Source of the DNA: Candidatus Flexifilum breve | Lineage (GTDB): Bacteria; Chloroflexota; Anaerolineae; Aggregatilineales; Phototrophicaceae | Assembly: GCA_016717205.1 (NCBI GenBank) | Contig: JADKGC010000011.1 | Location: forward strand, 124,001 to 188,000 | Direction of reading: 5' to 3' | DNA: 64,000 nucleotides | Made by a program: the position numbers and the translations under genes | Shown here: piece by piece, positions 16,113 through 24,301 of the stretch | How positions within the stretch are numbered: the stretch's first letter is position 1 | Layout: each line of letters begins with the position of its first letter | The notes under the pieces: model-generated | Told to the model about the DNA's origin: nothing | Databases searched by the model: none | The model's input: the letters and a program-made list of their open reading frames with translations, nothing else

Positions 16113-16686
16113 TGGGTGACCGTGCCTCCCACTCCTCGCGCAAGATCCCGTAGCCGAGCGCGTCGAAGTATTCCCCGCGCACGATCCGCGCCTGGCGGAA
16201 GCGGCCTTCGAGTTGGTAGCCGAGCTTGGTCGCCAGTTTCATCATGCCCGGGTTGCCCGACCACGTCTGCAAGTCCAGCCGCACGATCTGCGGGAAGGCC
16301 GCAAACAGGTAGCCCGTCCACAGGCTGAGCGCCTCTGCCCCATAGCCTTGCCCCCACAACGCCGGGTCGTAGATCGAGATGCCCGCCGCTAACCAGTTCG
16401 TTTCCTCGCTGATCCAGTAGCGCGACACCTGCCCGATCAACTGATTCGACTCTCTGAGCGCGATGATCAGGTTCTGGCGCGGCGTCGAGAAGTTGCCGCT
16501 TTCGATGCGCGTTTTGATGCGCTCGACGATGCCCGAGATGTCGTCCGCTTTGGGGCCGGGGTAGTACGGGCCGTCGAGCTCCTGCCACGGGTGACCGGGC
16601 TGCTGCCAATGAGCGAACGGCTGCAGATCCGCCAGAATCCAGTCGCGCAACCGGACGCGTTCGCCGCTCAAAATGATACTTTCCAC
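16108..16686 (-). CDS. GNAT-family N-acetyltransferase (RimJ/RimL-like)
   Basis: 192 residues beginning MESIILSGERVRLRDWILAD, the typical strand of RimJ/RimL-type acetyltransferases. The acetyl-CoA pyrophosphate loop is ALWGQGYGAEAL (Q/R-x-x-G-x-G/A), followed by LQTWSGNPGMMKLATKLGYQLEGRFRQ, the conserved N-x-x-M-x-x-x-x-K-L-G-F/Y-x-x-E-G segment. It transfers acetyl from acetyl-CoA to an amino group; the substrate could be a protein N-terminus, a sugar or an antibiotic. Divergent from the acyltransferase at 16778. Confidence 0.85.
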   Translation of the reverse strand: MESIILSGERVRLRDWILADLQPFAHWQQPGHPWQELDGPYYPGPKADDISGIVERIKTRIESGNFSTPRQNLIIALRESNQLIGQVSRYWISEETNWLAAGISIYDPALWGQGYGAEALSLWTGYLFAAFPQIVRLDLQTWSGNPGMMKLATKLGYQLEGRFRQARIVRGEYFDALGYGILREEWEARSPK

Positions 16687-16763
16687 AGAGGCTGCTCGCT
16701 TTCCATAGGATAAATGTCTTCTCAGTCTTACCCGACTGCGGGTGCTGTTCAGCCATGTTCTGT

Positions 16764-16771
16764 GCTATTAT
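16764..16771 (+). promoter_or_regulatory. Extended -10 promoter, leaderless configuration
   Basis: GC-TATTAT at 16764-16771, preceded by T at 16763 (TGC-TATTAT, extended -10), ends 6 nt before the ATG at 16778. The transcript would begin at or next to the start codon, and no Shine-Dalgarno is present. Confidence 0.4.
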
Positions 16772-16777
16772 GCCGGA

Positions 16778-17878
16778 ATGCATGTATCTCTCAAGGCTTC
16801 AACCACCCGGTATATTCCGGGTTTGCACACGCTGCGCGTTTACGCAGCCCTATCCGTCGTCGTCGGGCATGTCCACGAATTCATCCCCGGCTGGTTCCTG
16901 ATCGATGTGAATACGGGAATTCTGCGCAATCTGACCTTGACCGGGGGCGGAGCGGTGCTGCTGTTCTATGTGCTCTCCGGCTTTCTGCTCACCTCGATTC
17001 TGCTCTCCGACAAACAGCGGCAGCCGATTAAGCCCCTGCGCTTTTATGAACGCCGCCTGCGTCGCCTGGTGCCTGCCTATTATCTGGTGCTGGCCGTCAC
17101 CGCGGGGGTGAGCATCGCCACCGCGCCCGACTACGGGATCGTGTTTGGTCGCCAGTTCAACGCGCTTCAGTACCCGGCGACGGCACTGTTTGCTGCCTTC
17201 ATTCCGCTGGCGCTGAACAGCGTCTCTGGCATGATCAGCCATTTCTGGAGTCTGAGCGTGGAAGTCATCTTCTACGGGCTGCTCCCGTGGGTGGTGCGCG
17301 CGCGCTTCATCCCGCTGACCTTCGGGTTGGTGATTGGTCTGCGCCTGCTGCTCCTCGCGCTGACTCCAGTCGAAAGCCCACTGCATCAGATTGTGCTCTA
17401 TCTCAAGGTGGATGCGCTCGCGCTGGGCGGGTTGGCCGCGTGTTTGTGGCACTATCGCCGCGCGGCGGTCGAACGCACGCTGACGACGCGGCCCGCGCGG
17501 ATCGGCTTGCTGGTGGTGCTCGGCCTGCTGATCGTCGCCGAAGTTCCCGCGCACGTCGTCTGGATGGATTATGCGATGACGCTCGTCTTCGCGTGGCTGA
17601 TCCTGAACATCAGCGCCGGGCATTTCGTGATCGAAAACCGCTTCGTGCGCTGGTTGGGCAACCTGACATACGGGATCTATTTGTGGCACATGCTGGCGCT
17701 GTTCATCGTCGGGGCGTCCGGGATGGCCGGTGTGCGCGTCTACCCCGCGGTCTTCGGGATCGCGCTGGCGCTGGCCTATGTGACTTACCAGTTGATCGAA
17801 CGCCCCATCCTCGGGGAACGCCGACCACAAGCCGCGCCGCCTCGACGCACGCTGCCTCGGGAGATGGAGGGGGTGTAA
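16778..17878 (+). CDS. Acyltransferase family 3 membrane protein (OafA/YrhL-like)
   Basis: 366 residues with about ten membrane segments. YIPGLHTLRVYAALSVVVGHVHEF matches the first-helix signature of acyltransferase-3 proteins, with the conserved His in VVGH; R-rich FYERRLRRLVPAYY and LSVEVIFYGLLPW are also typical. These enzymes O-acylate surface polysaccharides or lipids at the membrane. ATG 16778 is preferred over GTG 16742, which would add 12 residues without an RBS. It precedes the glycan genes by 20 kb but may modify the same surface polymer. Confidence 0.87.
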   Translation: MHVSLKASTTRYIPGLHTLRVYAALSVVVGHVHEFIPGWFLIDVNTGILRNLTLTGGGAVLLFYVLSGFLLTSILLSDKQRQPIKPLRFYERRLRRLVPAYYLVLAVTAGVSIATAPDYGIVFGRQFNALQYPATALFAAFIPLALNSVSGMISHFWSLSVEVIFYGLLPWVVRARFIPLTFGLVIGLRLLLLALTPVESPLHQIVLYLKVDALALGGLAACLWHYRRAAVERTLTTRPARIGLLVVLGLLIVAEVPAHVVWMDYAMTLVFAWLILNISAGHFVIENRFVRWLGNLTYGIYLWHMLALFIVGASGMAGVRVYPAVFGIALALAYVTYQLIERPILGERRPQAAPPRRTLPREMEGV

Positions 17879-17911
17879 GCCAAACCGCAGGGCAGCTTGG
17901 CACTGGAGACT

Positions 17912-18814
17912 TTAGTCATCCTCCCCAAGCTGCCAACTCAGCCAGTCTGGACTTTCACCTGCGCCAAGGTGTTCAGCATTTGCCCCATCAGCCGCCATCA
18001 CATAGATTCGGGGCTTCCACTCATCGAACTGAAATGTGAAAAATAGAATTTCGGCACCATCGGACGACCAGCGGGGACAATTCGCGCGCATCCCGGTCTC
18101 GGTGAGACGTTGCCGGTGGGTGCCGTCTACGGAAATAGTGTAGATGTCTGAGGTTATGAGGGATTCGCCTGAATGGAAGGCAATCGACTGTCCATCAGGC
18201 GACCAATCCCCACACGTACTATATGAGTTCTCGGCAGACGTAAACGTGAGCTGCACAATATCACTGCCGTCGACATTCATTGTGTAGAGCTGCTGTGCGC
18301 CATCCTGGTCAGAGACGTAAAGGATTCGACTTCCATCTGGTGACCACGATTCAACAGTGACATACGCGCCTGCTGCCAGAAAAACTCTCCGACTTTCCCG
18401 CTGTTCGCTGTTGAAGATGACAATGCCTTTATCACTGCTGAAGGCAATTTCCTCACCGTTAGGCGACAAAGCGAAGCTCGTAAAGCCCTGTTTTGTGTAG
18501 GCAACGACTCGTTCGCCGCTCCCATCGACCTGAACTCTAACCAACCATGTGTCAGCAAATTGCGTTTCGCCGCCCGAATAGAATATTTGGCTACCATCAG
18601 GTGAAACACGGAGATCACTTTTATACAGACCGTTGCTCGTCAGTTTTCTGATTTCCCCATCAGCCTCCATGACGTAGATCTGTGGATGTCCAGTTTGATC
18701 GGAAATAAAAGCGATAGGAGCGATTCTGTGATTGTCTGCTTGAGCTGACGATTTGTGTTCAGATCCACAAAACAGCAGGGCAAGTACAAAGAAGGTTGTG
18801 AGTATCCGTGCCAT
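17912..18814 (-). CDS. Secreted TolB-like/PD40 beta-propeller protein
   Basis: 300 residues. The N-terminal ARILTTFFVLALLFCGSEHKSSAQA is a signal peptide; Cys16 lies in a non-canonical lipobox (LLFC). The remainder consists of repeated PD40/WD40-like blades: PQIYVMEADGEIRKLTS, DLRVSPDGSQIFYSG, ESWSPDGSRILYVSDQDG, GDWSPDGQSIAFHSG, PRWSSDGAEILFF. Such proteins bind peptides or envelope partners outside the cytoplasm. Base composition is visibly lower in GC than the neighbours, which together with the next small gene suggests a recently acquired pair. Confidence 0.8.
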   Translation of the reverse strand: MARILTTFFVLALLFCGSEHKSSAQADNHRIAPIAFISDQTGHPQIYVMEADGEIRKLTSNGLYKSDLRVSPDGSQIFYSGGETQFADTWLVRVQVDGSGERVVAYTKQGFTSFALSPNGEEIAFSSDKGIVIFNSEQRESRRVFLAAGAYVTVESWSPDGSRILYVSDQDGAQQLYTMNVDGSDIVQLTFTSAENSYSTCGDWSPDGQSIAFHSGESLITSDIYTISVDGTHRQRLTETGMRANCPRWSSDGAEILFFTFQFDEWKPRIYVMAADGANAEHLGAGESPDWLSWQLGEDD

Positions 18815-18875
18815 TTTAATAGCGCCTCAAACCAGAACGTCATCTTACTTCGGTGATATGGGAAACGCCCAATAT

Positions 18876-19256
18876 TTAGCCTAGAAAGCGGTACGCTTTG
18901 TCCAGCAGTGGTAAAAACGCTTCTAGCCGCGCTCCTCTTGGTTCAATGAGGAATTCAAGCTGATCGTATCTTTTATTGAATCGTGCCCACTGTTCCAGAT
19001 GTGAGACATCAGGCTCAATCCGTTTGATATATAGATAGACGCGGCCCTTTCCTGACTCAAAGGCAACACCAAATACGGCCAGTCCGTCCTCATTTGGTTT
19101 GAAAGAGCACCACTGACTCTGGAAGTATTTATCGAGCTGCCAACCCTGCTCAGAAACGATTCTTTCCAGTTCACTGATACAGCGATAGAAGAAATCAACC
19201 GTGTGGTCATCGGCGAACGCAAGGTAGTCTGCGCGCGAATATGTTTTCTTTGTCAT
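18876..19256 (-). CDS. Hypothetical protein, 126 residues, lower GC
   Basis: Not recognised. It begins MTKKTYSRADYLAFADDHTVDFFYRCISELERIV, is mixed alpha/beta, soluble, with no signal or membrane segment, and contains several aromatic residues (FYRC, YFQSQWCSF, GRVYLYIKRIEP). It resembles small single-domain proteins found singly in accessory DNA. It lies between the TolB-like gene and the SDR gene on the same strand; base use is like the former and unlike the latter. No function is proposed. Confidence 0.65.
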   Translation of the reverse strand: MTKKTYSRADYLAFADDHTVDFFYRCISELERIVSEQGWQLDKYFQSQWCSFKPNEDGLAVFGVAFESGKGRVYLYIKRIEPDVSHLEQWARFNKRYDQLEFLIEPRGARLEAFLPLLDKAYRFLG

Positions 19257-19263
19257 GTAATAC

Positions 19264-20031
19264 CTACTTCATTCCCATTCGCAGAGCCCCATCCAGCCGA
19301 ATCACTTCGCCGTTGAGCATCACGTTTTCGACGATGGACTGCGCCAACTGCGCGTACTCCTCCGGGCGACCGAGGCGCGACGGGAACGGCACCTGCTGCC
19401 CCAGCGACACGCGCGCGGGTTCGGGCAGAGCGGCGAGCAGCGGCGTGTCGAAGATGCCCGGCGCAATCGTCACCACGCGGATGCCCTCGCGGGCAAGGTC
19501 GCGGGCAATGGGCAGCGTCATGCCGACGATGCCGCCCTTCGAGGCCGAATACGCCGCCTGACCGATCTGCCCGTCGTAGGCCGCCACCGACGCCGTATTG
19601 ATGATCACGCCGCGTTCGCCTTCCGCGTTCGGATTGTTGGTCACCATGTGTGCAGCCACGAGGCGAATCACATTGAACGTCCCGATCAGGTTGATGCGGA
19701 TGACGGTCTCGAACACGTCGAGCGGATGCGCGCCCTGCTTGCCGACCGTCTTCATCGCCATGCCGATCCCCGCGCAGTTCACGGTGATATTCACGCCGCC
19801 GAAAGCCTCGACCGCGGTCGCAATCGCGGTCTGGATGTCGGCTTCGCTGGTCACATCGGCGCGTACTGCCCGCGCATTCGCGCCGAGCGTCGCCGCCAGC
19901 GCCGCGCCCTTCTCCTCGTCCCGGTCGACGATGACGACCTTCGCGCCCGCCGAAATGAAGCGCGCCACCACACCCGCGCCCAACCCGGACGCGCCCCCGG
20001 TCACTAAAGCGACAGAATCTGTAAGCTGCAT
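19264..20031 (-). CDS. Short-chain dehydrogenase, 3-hydroxyacyl-CoA dehydrogenase (HSD17B10) type
   Basis: 256 residues from ATG 20031, which has AAGGAG eight nt upstream. Cofactor motif TGGASGLGAG near the N-terminus; catalytic set Ser in NTASVAAYDG with YSASK (Tyr-x-x-x-Lys). The C-terminal VPFPSRLGRPEEYAQLAQSIVEN...LDGALRM is characteristic of the type-2 3-hydroxyacyl-CoA dehydrogenase subgroup. Expected reaction: NAD-dependent oxidation of a 3-hydroxyacyl-CoA, in fatty acid or branched amino acid breakdown. Confidence 0.87.
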   Translation of the reverse strand: MQLTDSVALVTGGASGLGAGVVARFISAGAKVVIVDRDEEKGAALAATLGANARAVRADVTSEADIQTAIATAVEAFGGVNITVNCAGIGMAMKTVGKQGAHPLDVFETVIRINLIGTFNVIRLVAAHMVTNNPNAEGERGVIINTASVAAYDGQIGQAAYSASKGGIVGMTLPIARDLAREGIRVVTIAPGIFDTPLLAALPEPARVSLGQQVPFPSRLGRPEEYAQLAQSIVENVMLNGEVIRLDGALRMGMK

Positions 20032-20049
20032 ATCAAGTCTCCTTAAAAG

Positions 20050-20189
20050 AATGAGAAGTAGCGAGGACAAAGGACTGAGGACTGAGTTTATTTTCGTCTG
20101 CCGGTAAGCTTATCAGGTATCCATACCTAACATTAGCAGCGTTTTTCTCAGTCCTGCGGTTCTCAGTCCTCAGTCCTCAATGCTCAGTC
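20050..20189. repeat. CTCAGTCCT/AGGACTGAG repeat cluster
   Basis: AGGACAAAGGACTGAGGACT on the left and TCTCAGTCCTCAGTCCTCAA plus GCTCAGTCCTAAG on the right form tandem and inverted copies of a 9-mer around an AT-rich core. It fills the gap between two minus-strand genes; no gene is visible. Confidence 0.6.
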
Positions 20190-20825
20190 CTAAGTTTTGC
20201 CGAGTTCTTCCACGCTGAAGTCGAGGGCGATGATATACGACTGGTCGAGCAGCAGCAGCTTGGCGAGGCGCGAACGGCCGTGTTCGTCGGTGTTGTCGTC
20301 GGGGAGTTCTTCGTTGTCCGTGTGCTTGATGCCGTGATGTTCCAGCACCTTGCCGATGCGTTCCGCCAGCGGCTTGGGCATCACGCCGAGCACGCCAAAG
20401 CCACGCTTGAACAGCGTCGTCATGGGTGTCGAGCGGTTGATGTCGTCGGTATCGACCAGATGCCGCCAGCCTTCATAGGCGAGCACATGCGTCTGCGAAA
20501 TGTCGAGCACCAGCTCGTTGAGGTCTTTGGGCGTGCCGTCGAAGTACACGGCGACTTTGGGCGCGTTGTGGTGATACAGCAGCGGGTGCTCGTCCAGCAG
20601 GCGCAGCTTGCCGAACATGCCGACCGTCAGGCGGTGTTCGCGCACGCCGAGCGCGCGGATGATGTAGGTGTGGCGCGGGCGCAGCCCTTCGGCGGCCTCA
20701 TCGTAGATCGCCGTCTGGATGATCAGGTCGATCTGGTTGGGGACGCCACCCATCTGCGCGACGAGCAGCACGCCGTAATCCTGTTCGCCGCCCAGTTCGC
20801 TCAGCAGTTGATCGCGTTTGGGCAT
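20190..20825 (-). CDS. Conserved-looking hypothetical protein, 211 residues
   Basis: Not assigned. Soluble, mixed alpha/beta; starts MPKRDQLLSELGGEQDYGVLLVAQMGGVPNQIDLIIQTAIYDEAAEGL. Mid-region LYHHNAPKVAVYFDGTPKDLNELVLDISQTH and the conserved-looking end LLLLDQSYIIALDFSVEELGKT are notable. No catalytic motif is evident. It lies 3 nt after the metallophosphoesterase gene (transcribed first, on the same strand), so the two are almost certainly cotranscribed and may act together. Confidence 0.75.
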   Translation of the reverse strand: MPKRDQLLSELGGEQDYGVLLVAQMGGVPNQIDLIIQTAIYDEAAEGLRPRHTYIIRALGVREHRLTVGMFGKLRLLDEHPLLYHHNAPKVAVYFDGTPKDLNELVLDISQTHVLAYEGWRHLVDTDDINRSTPMTTLFKRGFGVLGVMPKPLAERIGKVLEHHGIKHTDNEELPDDNTDEHGRSRLAKLLLLDQSYIIALDFSVEELGKT

Positions 20826-20828
20826 CGG

Positions 20829-21614
20829 CTACGTCCTACGGATAGTTTTGGTCGCCCAGTCGAGCGCCGGGAAGCCCACCGCTTTCAGGTCAGCGATCAC
20901 CGACTCAAGGTCATACGGCACGCCGCGCAAATCGACCTGCACGTCGCCATCCTCGAAGGTGAACACGCCATACTGCGCGATCCCCGGTTTTTCGAACGAC
21001 ATGCCGACTGAGCCGACGTTGATCGCCCGCCAGCCGCCAATGCTCAACATCCGATCCATCTGGCGGTGGATGTGCCCGCCAATGCCGAGCCGCCCTTCGC
21101 GGTCGAGCAGGGCATCCGCCGCTTCTTCGTCCGTCGACTCGGGCGTGAGGTAGCCCTCATCGTCGCCCGGCGTGCCGTGATAGCCGATCACCGTGCCGTA
21201 GCCGGGGACATGCAGCTCACATTCGCCGGGGAGCTTGCGCAGCCAGTCGTATTCCTCGTAGCTCAACTGCTCCAGCGCCCAGATCATGGCGCCGCCCATG
21301 TTGCGAAACGCGTTGATGAGGTTGGGCAGGTCTTCGGCTTTGTCGACGCCCGCCGATTTGGCGCGTGTCCCGTGCACAATCCAGCGATCCGTGTTGCCGC
21401 GAATGGCGCGGAACGTACCTTTTTTCTCGCCTTCCGCCGCCGCATCGGCGAACGCTTTGATCCGCCGGACACATTCCGCCGGACGCGGACCTATCGCCGC
21501 CAGATCGCCCAAAAACCACAGGTGATCCGACCCGCCGCGCGCTTCCAAATCCGCGAGCACAGCTTCGAGCGCGGTCAAATTACCGTGAATATCCGAAATG
21601 ACTGCCAGACGCAT
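20829..21614 (-). CDS. Calcineurin-like metallophosphoesterase (YfcE/DUF2437-type)
   Basis: 261 residues with all metal motifs of the superfamily: SDIHGN (residues 7-12), FLGDLAAIGP, IRGNTDRWIV, YHGTPGDDEGYL and GGHIHRQM. The two-metal site hydrolyses phosphomono- or diesters; members close to this arrangement act on small nucleotides or proteins. AAAGG upstream of ATG 21614 is a reasonable RBS. First gene of a two-gene unit with the 211-residue protein. Confidence 0.87.
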   Translation of the reverse strand: MRLAVISDIHGNLTALEAVLADLEARGGSDHLWFLGDLAAIGPRPAECVRRIKAFADAAAEGEKKGTFRAIRGNTDRWIVHGTRAKSAGVDKAEDLPNLINAFRNMGGAMIWALEQLSYEEYDWLRKLPGECELHVPGYGTVIGYHGTPGDDEGYLTPESTDEEAADALLDREGRLGIGGHIHRQMDRMLSIGGWRAINVGSVGMSFEKPGIAQYGVFTFEDGDVQVDLRGVPYDLESVIADLKAVGFPALDWATKTIRRT

Positions 21615-21690
21615 AATGCACCTTTGCTAGAGTCGTCGGTCAACGCCCCTGTTATACCACCCGGCGGCGGGAAATTCCCGTTTCCGATAG

Positions 21691-21838
21691 ATCAACCTCA
21701 CCCCTAAATCCTCTCTCCCAGGCAAGCGGAGAGAGGGAAGACGTGGCGAACGCTGTTGTCTCCCCTCCCTGAATTCGGGGAGGGGTCGGGGGGTGGGGTC
21801 GGAAACGACGGACGCAATGAATTGCGTCCCTACAACGA
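21691..21838. repeat. Families B, C and A repeats in tandem
   Basis: AACCTCACCCCTAAATCC...GCGGAGAGAGGG (B), CCTCCCTGAATTCGGGGAGG (C) with GGGGTGGGG, and GGACGCAATGAATTGCGTCC plus CTAC (A). No gene is visible between 21615 and 21858. Confidence 0.65.
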
Positions 21839-21858
21839 ACTGGAGAGTGCGGTCAGCT

Positions 21859-22464
21859 TTACCCGCGCGAACGTTCCATCTGTACGGCCATGATGATGCC
21901 GAGGATCAGGCGGCGTTCGTCCTGTTCGGTGAGATTGGGGTCGAGGTTTTCGATGGTGAAGTTGCTCTCGAAGAAGGCCGGGCGCTTGCTCAACTTCAAC
22001 ACGCCTTCGCCCTCTTTGTCGGTGCCGCGATGCACGGTGTACGTCGGGTTGAGGAAGTAGCCGCTGAACATGCCGATGATGTCGATGTTGCTGGCGATGC
22101 TATCCAGCACTTTGACCCACGGGTTATCTTCCGTCATGATGTGCGTGACCTGATCATTCGCGTCGTACATTTCGTAGGTCGCGCTCCAGATCGAGCGCAT
22201 GCCCCGGTGCTTGATGTGGCCGAGTTGGCGTCCGGTCGCGCTCTCGCTGAGGTGGTACTTGGCGGAAAAGTCGAAGATACGGTCGGCGTTGATGCGGAAG
22301 AGTTCGTTCGTCTTGGCTTCATCCGCAAAAATGCGCACATCTTCTTTGAGCTTGAACGTCTTCTGATGCACGTACAGAATGAGCCGCCCGGTCGCATCGG
22401 TGACGCGAATACGCGGCGCTAAAGCGATCAGTTTGAAATTCAACGTCAGCGGATACTGGAGCAT
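21859..22464 (-). CDS. LURP-one/tubby-like (LOR) family protein
   Basis: 201 residues from ATG 22464, with AAGGACT 8-9 nt upstream. The beta-rich sequence (RIRVTDATGRLILYVHQKTFKLKEDVRIFADE...LFRINADRIFDFSAKYHL) matches the LURP-one-related DUF567 fold, a tubby-like barrel, seen in plants, animals (scramblases) and bacteria. Function in bacteria is unknown; membrane-phospholipid association is a family-level inference. The final helix TEQDERRLILGIIMAVQMER is the usual hydrophobic central helix of tubby-like folds. Confidence 0.7.
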   Translation of the reverse strand: MLQYPLTLNFKLIALAPRIRVTDATGRLILYVHQKTFKLKEDVRIFADEAKTNELFRINADRIFDFSAKYHLSESATGRQLGHIKHRGMRSIWSATYEMYDANDQVTHIMTEDNPWVKVLDSIASNIDIIGMFSGYFLNPTYTVHRGTDKEGEGVLKLSKRPAFFESNFTIENLDPNLTEQDERRLILGIIMAVQMERSRG

Positions 22465-22653
22465 GATTCTAGTCCTTCTTGGTGTACGATTTTCAGGATT
22501 TACGCGCATAAAGGCTGGTTTCAATATAACATAGATAAGGTAAGCAGACGCCTTGACATCGCCGCCGCTCCCGATCTGACGCAATCGCCTCAGATCTAAC
22601 CAAACCGTAACGCAGGCTGAGTGCGAGATTCATTTCTACACTGTGCCTGCGCG

Positions 22654-22662
22654 TGTTATACT
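22654..22662 (+). promoter_or_regulatory. Extended -10 promoter heading the 22670-35746 operon, leaderless configuration
   Basis: TGT-TATACT (22654-22662) ends 7 nt before ATG 22670, placing transcription initiation at about the start codon. No Shine-Dalgarno lies between. The -35 region is poor, as expected for an extended -10 promoter. Confidence 0.45.
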
Positions 22663-22669
22663 GGCGTTC

Positions 22670-22903
22670 ATGAATGATGCTGAACTGATCGCCGCCTTGA
22701 AACGGCGCGGCTTGACCAATGCAGTGAGTGTGCTTCTGGATGTGATCGGGCCGCTGGGGGTATTAGGCGCTCAGCTTCTATGGATAGCCCAGCCGACCGC
22801 CGGACTCTTTGGCGGGCGCGAGATCGTCGCCGGATTAGCGCGGACGCTTGAACAGCCGGATGGAGTCGAACGGCTGCGAGCCTTATTGGACGAGGATGCC
22901 TAG
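22670..22903 (+). CDS. Small protein opening the envelope operon, 77 residues
   Basis: MNDAELIAALKRRGLTNAVSVLLDVIGPLGVLGAQLLWIAQPTAG...GLARTLEQPDGVERLRALLDEDA. It has a central hydrophobic segment (about 21-45, VSVLLDVIGPLGVLGAQLLWI) flanked by amphipathic helices, so a small membrane-associated protein. No family recognised. Its end overlaps the start of the DUF6754-like gene (ATGCCTAG), which makes translational coupling very likely and supports it as a real gene. Confidence 0.65.
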   Translation: MNDAELIAALKRRGLTNAVSVLLDVIGPLGVLGAQLLWIAQPTAGLFGGREIVAGLARTLEQPDGVERLRALLDEDA

Positions 22904-23678
22904 GTTGGATACGACGACGCAGTTCATCACGGTGGTGATCATATGCCTGACACTGCTCTCACTGGTGCAGGGCGCGCTGGTCGCGCGGCGGCGGAAAGAT
23001 GCTTTTCCCCTGCGCCCGATTGCTGCCTATGCCTCGATTCCGACGATGGTCGGGACGGCGATTGAAGCCGGACGCCCCGTCCATGTCTCGGTTGCGAATA
23101 CCGGTCTGGGCGGCAGCAACACGCTCCTGACGTTAGCCAGTGCCGAATTGTTCTATCAAACGGCCGTCCGGGCCGAACCCACGATTCTCACCGCGAATGA
23201 TCCGCTCGTGCTGCCGCTGAGCTATGTGCTGCTCCAGCGAGCGTATGCGCGCCGCGGTCACGCTGACCGCTTCAGCGGACGCTACCTGCGCTGGTATCCG
23301 GCGCCCGCTCAACCGCTGGCCTTCGCTGGCGCGCTGACAACCACGCTCAGCGCGGATCAAGTGAGCGGAAGCATCCTGCTCGGCAATTTTGGCAGCGAAC
23401 TCGCGCTCGTGCTCGATGCCGCCAACCGCCGCAAGCAGGGCAGCATCGCTTCCAGCGTCGATCTGACGGGGCAGGCGGTCGCTTACGCGCTGGCCGGGGA
23501 CACGCTGATCGGCGAAGAGATGTTCGTCGCGGGCGCGTATCTCGGCGACAACACCGCCCAACGCGGCGCAGTCGTCGCGCTCGACACGCTGCGCTGGCTG
23601 CTGATCGGCGCGATTGTCGTCTACACCTTCGTCAGTCTGTATGAGCCTGTCCGCACCGCGCTCCTCGGGGGAGGCTGA
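22896..23678 (+). CDS. DUF6754-like membrane protein
   Basis: 260 residues with an N-terminal helix (FITVVIICLTLLSLVQGAL) and a C-terminal helix (LRWLLIGAIVVYTFVSLY) bracketing a soluble domain. AIEAGRPVHVSVANTGLGG, DRFSGRYLRWYPAPAQPLAFAGAL, GSILLGNFGSELALVLDAA, and GDTLIGEEMFVAGAYLGDN match, from memory, the conserved blocks of DUF6754, a family of unknown function typical of Chloroflexota and some other lineages. It overlaps the preceding small gene and is 3 nt from the next. Confidence 0.7.
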   Translation: MPRLDTTTQFITVVIICLTLLSLVQGALVARRRKDAFPLRPIAAYASIPTMVGTAIEAGRPVHVSVANTGLGGSNTLLTLASAELFYQTAVRAEPTILTANDPLVLPLSYVLLQRAYARRGHADRFSGRYLRWYPAPAQPLAFAGALTTTLSADQVSGSILLGNFGSELALVLDAANRRKQGSIASSVDLTGQAVAYALAGDTLIGEEMFVAGAYLGDNTAQRGAVVALDTLRWLLIGAIVVYTFVSLYEPVRTALLGGG

Positions 23679-23681
23679 TTC

Positions 23682-24293
23682 ATGCGTCGTCTTTTCGCAG
23701 CGCTTTCGACCGCCGTCGCCATGGGCTTTGGCCTGTTTATGCTGTGGGGCTTGGTCGCGGGCTCAGGTTTTGTCAACAGCTACGCCAATAATATTCTGAA
23801 GTTAGTGCTGCCGACGGTCGCCATTGGCGTGCTGATCGGCCTTCTCAACCTGCTGGGCGTGCATTTTGGGCGCATCCGGCGGCGCGAACGCCAGTGGGGC
23901 TACAGCCTGATTGTCATCGTGGCCGCCGCCGCCGTGATCATATTGTGGCTGCTCAACGTCGACGATGTGAACCGTGTGCTGTTGGAAGACGTACAGGTCG
24001 CCATCGAATCGGCGCTGGCGGGTTTGGTGTTGTTCGCGCTGGTGTACGGCGCGTACCGCATTATGAGCCGCCGGGTTTCGTGGGGAAACTTTCTGTTCAT
24101 TTTGTCGCTGCTGGTCATTTTGATCGGGGCGCTGCCCTTGCGGGAAACCGCTTTTATTGCCGATGTGCGTGCTTGGCTGCTCGCTGTTCCGGTGAGCGCG
24201 GGCGCGCGTGGGATTTTGCTCGGCATTGCGCTGGCGACGGTCGTCACCGGCGTGCGCGTGTTGATCGGGCAAGACCGTGCTTATCGTGAGTAA
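23682..24293 (+). CDS. Multi-pass membrane protein of the envelope operon, 203 residues
   Basis: About six hydrophobic segments (8-28, 38-60, 74-92, 105-125, 134-152, 170-195), with short basic loops (GRIRRRERQWG, RIMSRRVSWG) placing those loops inside. No family recognised. It is similar in size and topology to the 210-residue protein at 30103, so the two may be distant homologues forming a pair in one complex. Separated by 3 nt and 8 nt from its neighbours. Confidence 0.7.
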   Translation: MRRLFAALSTAVAMGFGLFMLWGLVAGSGFVNSYANNILKLVLPTVAIGVLIGLLNLLGVHFGRIRRRERQWGYSLIVIVAAAAVIILWLLNVDDVNRVLLEDVQVAIESALAGLVLFALVYGAYRIMSRRVSWGNFLFILSLLVILIGALPLRETAFIADVRAWLLAVPVSAGARGILLGIALATVVTGVRVLIGQDRAYRE

Positions 24294-24301
24294 AAGAGTC
24301 T

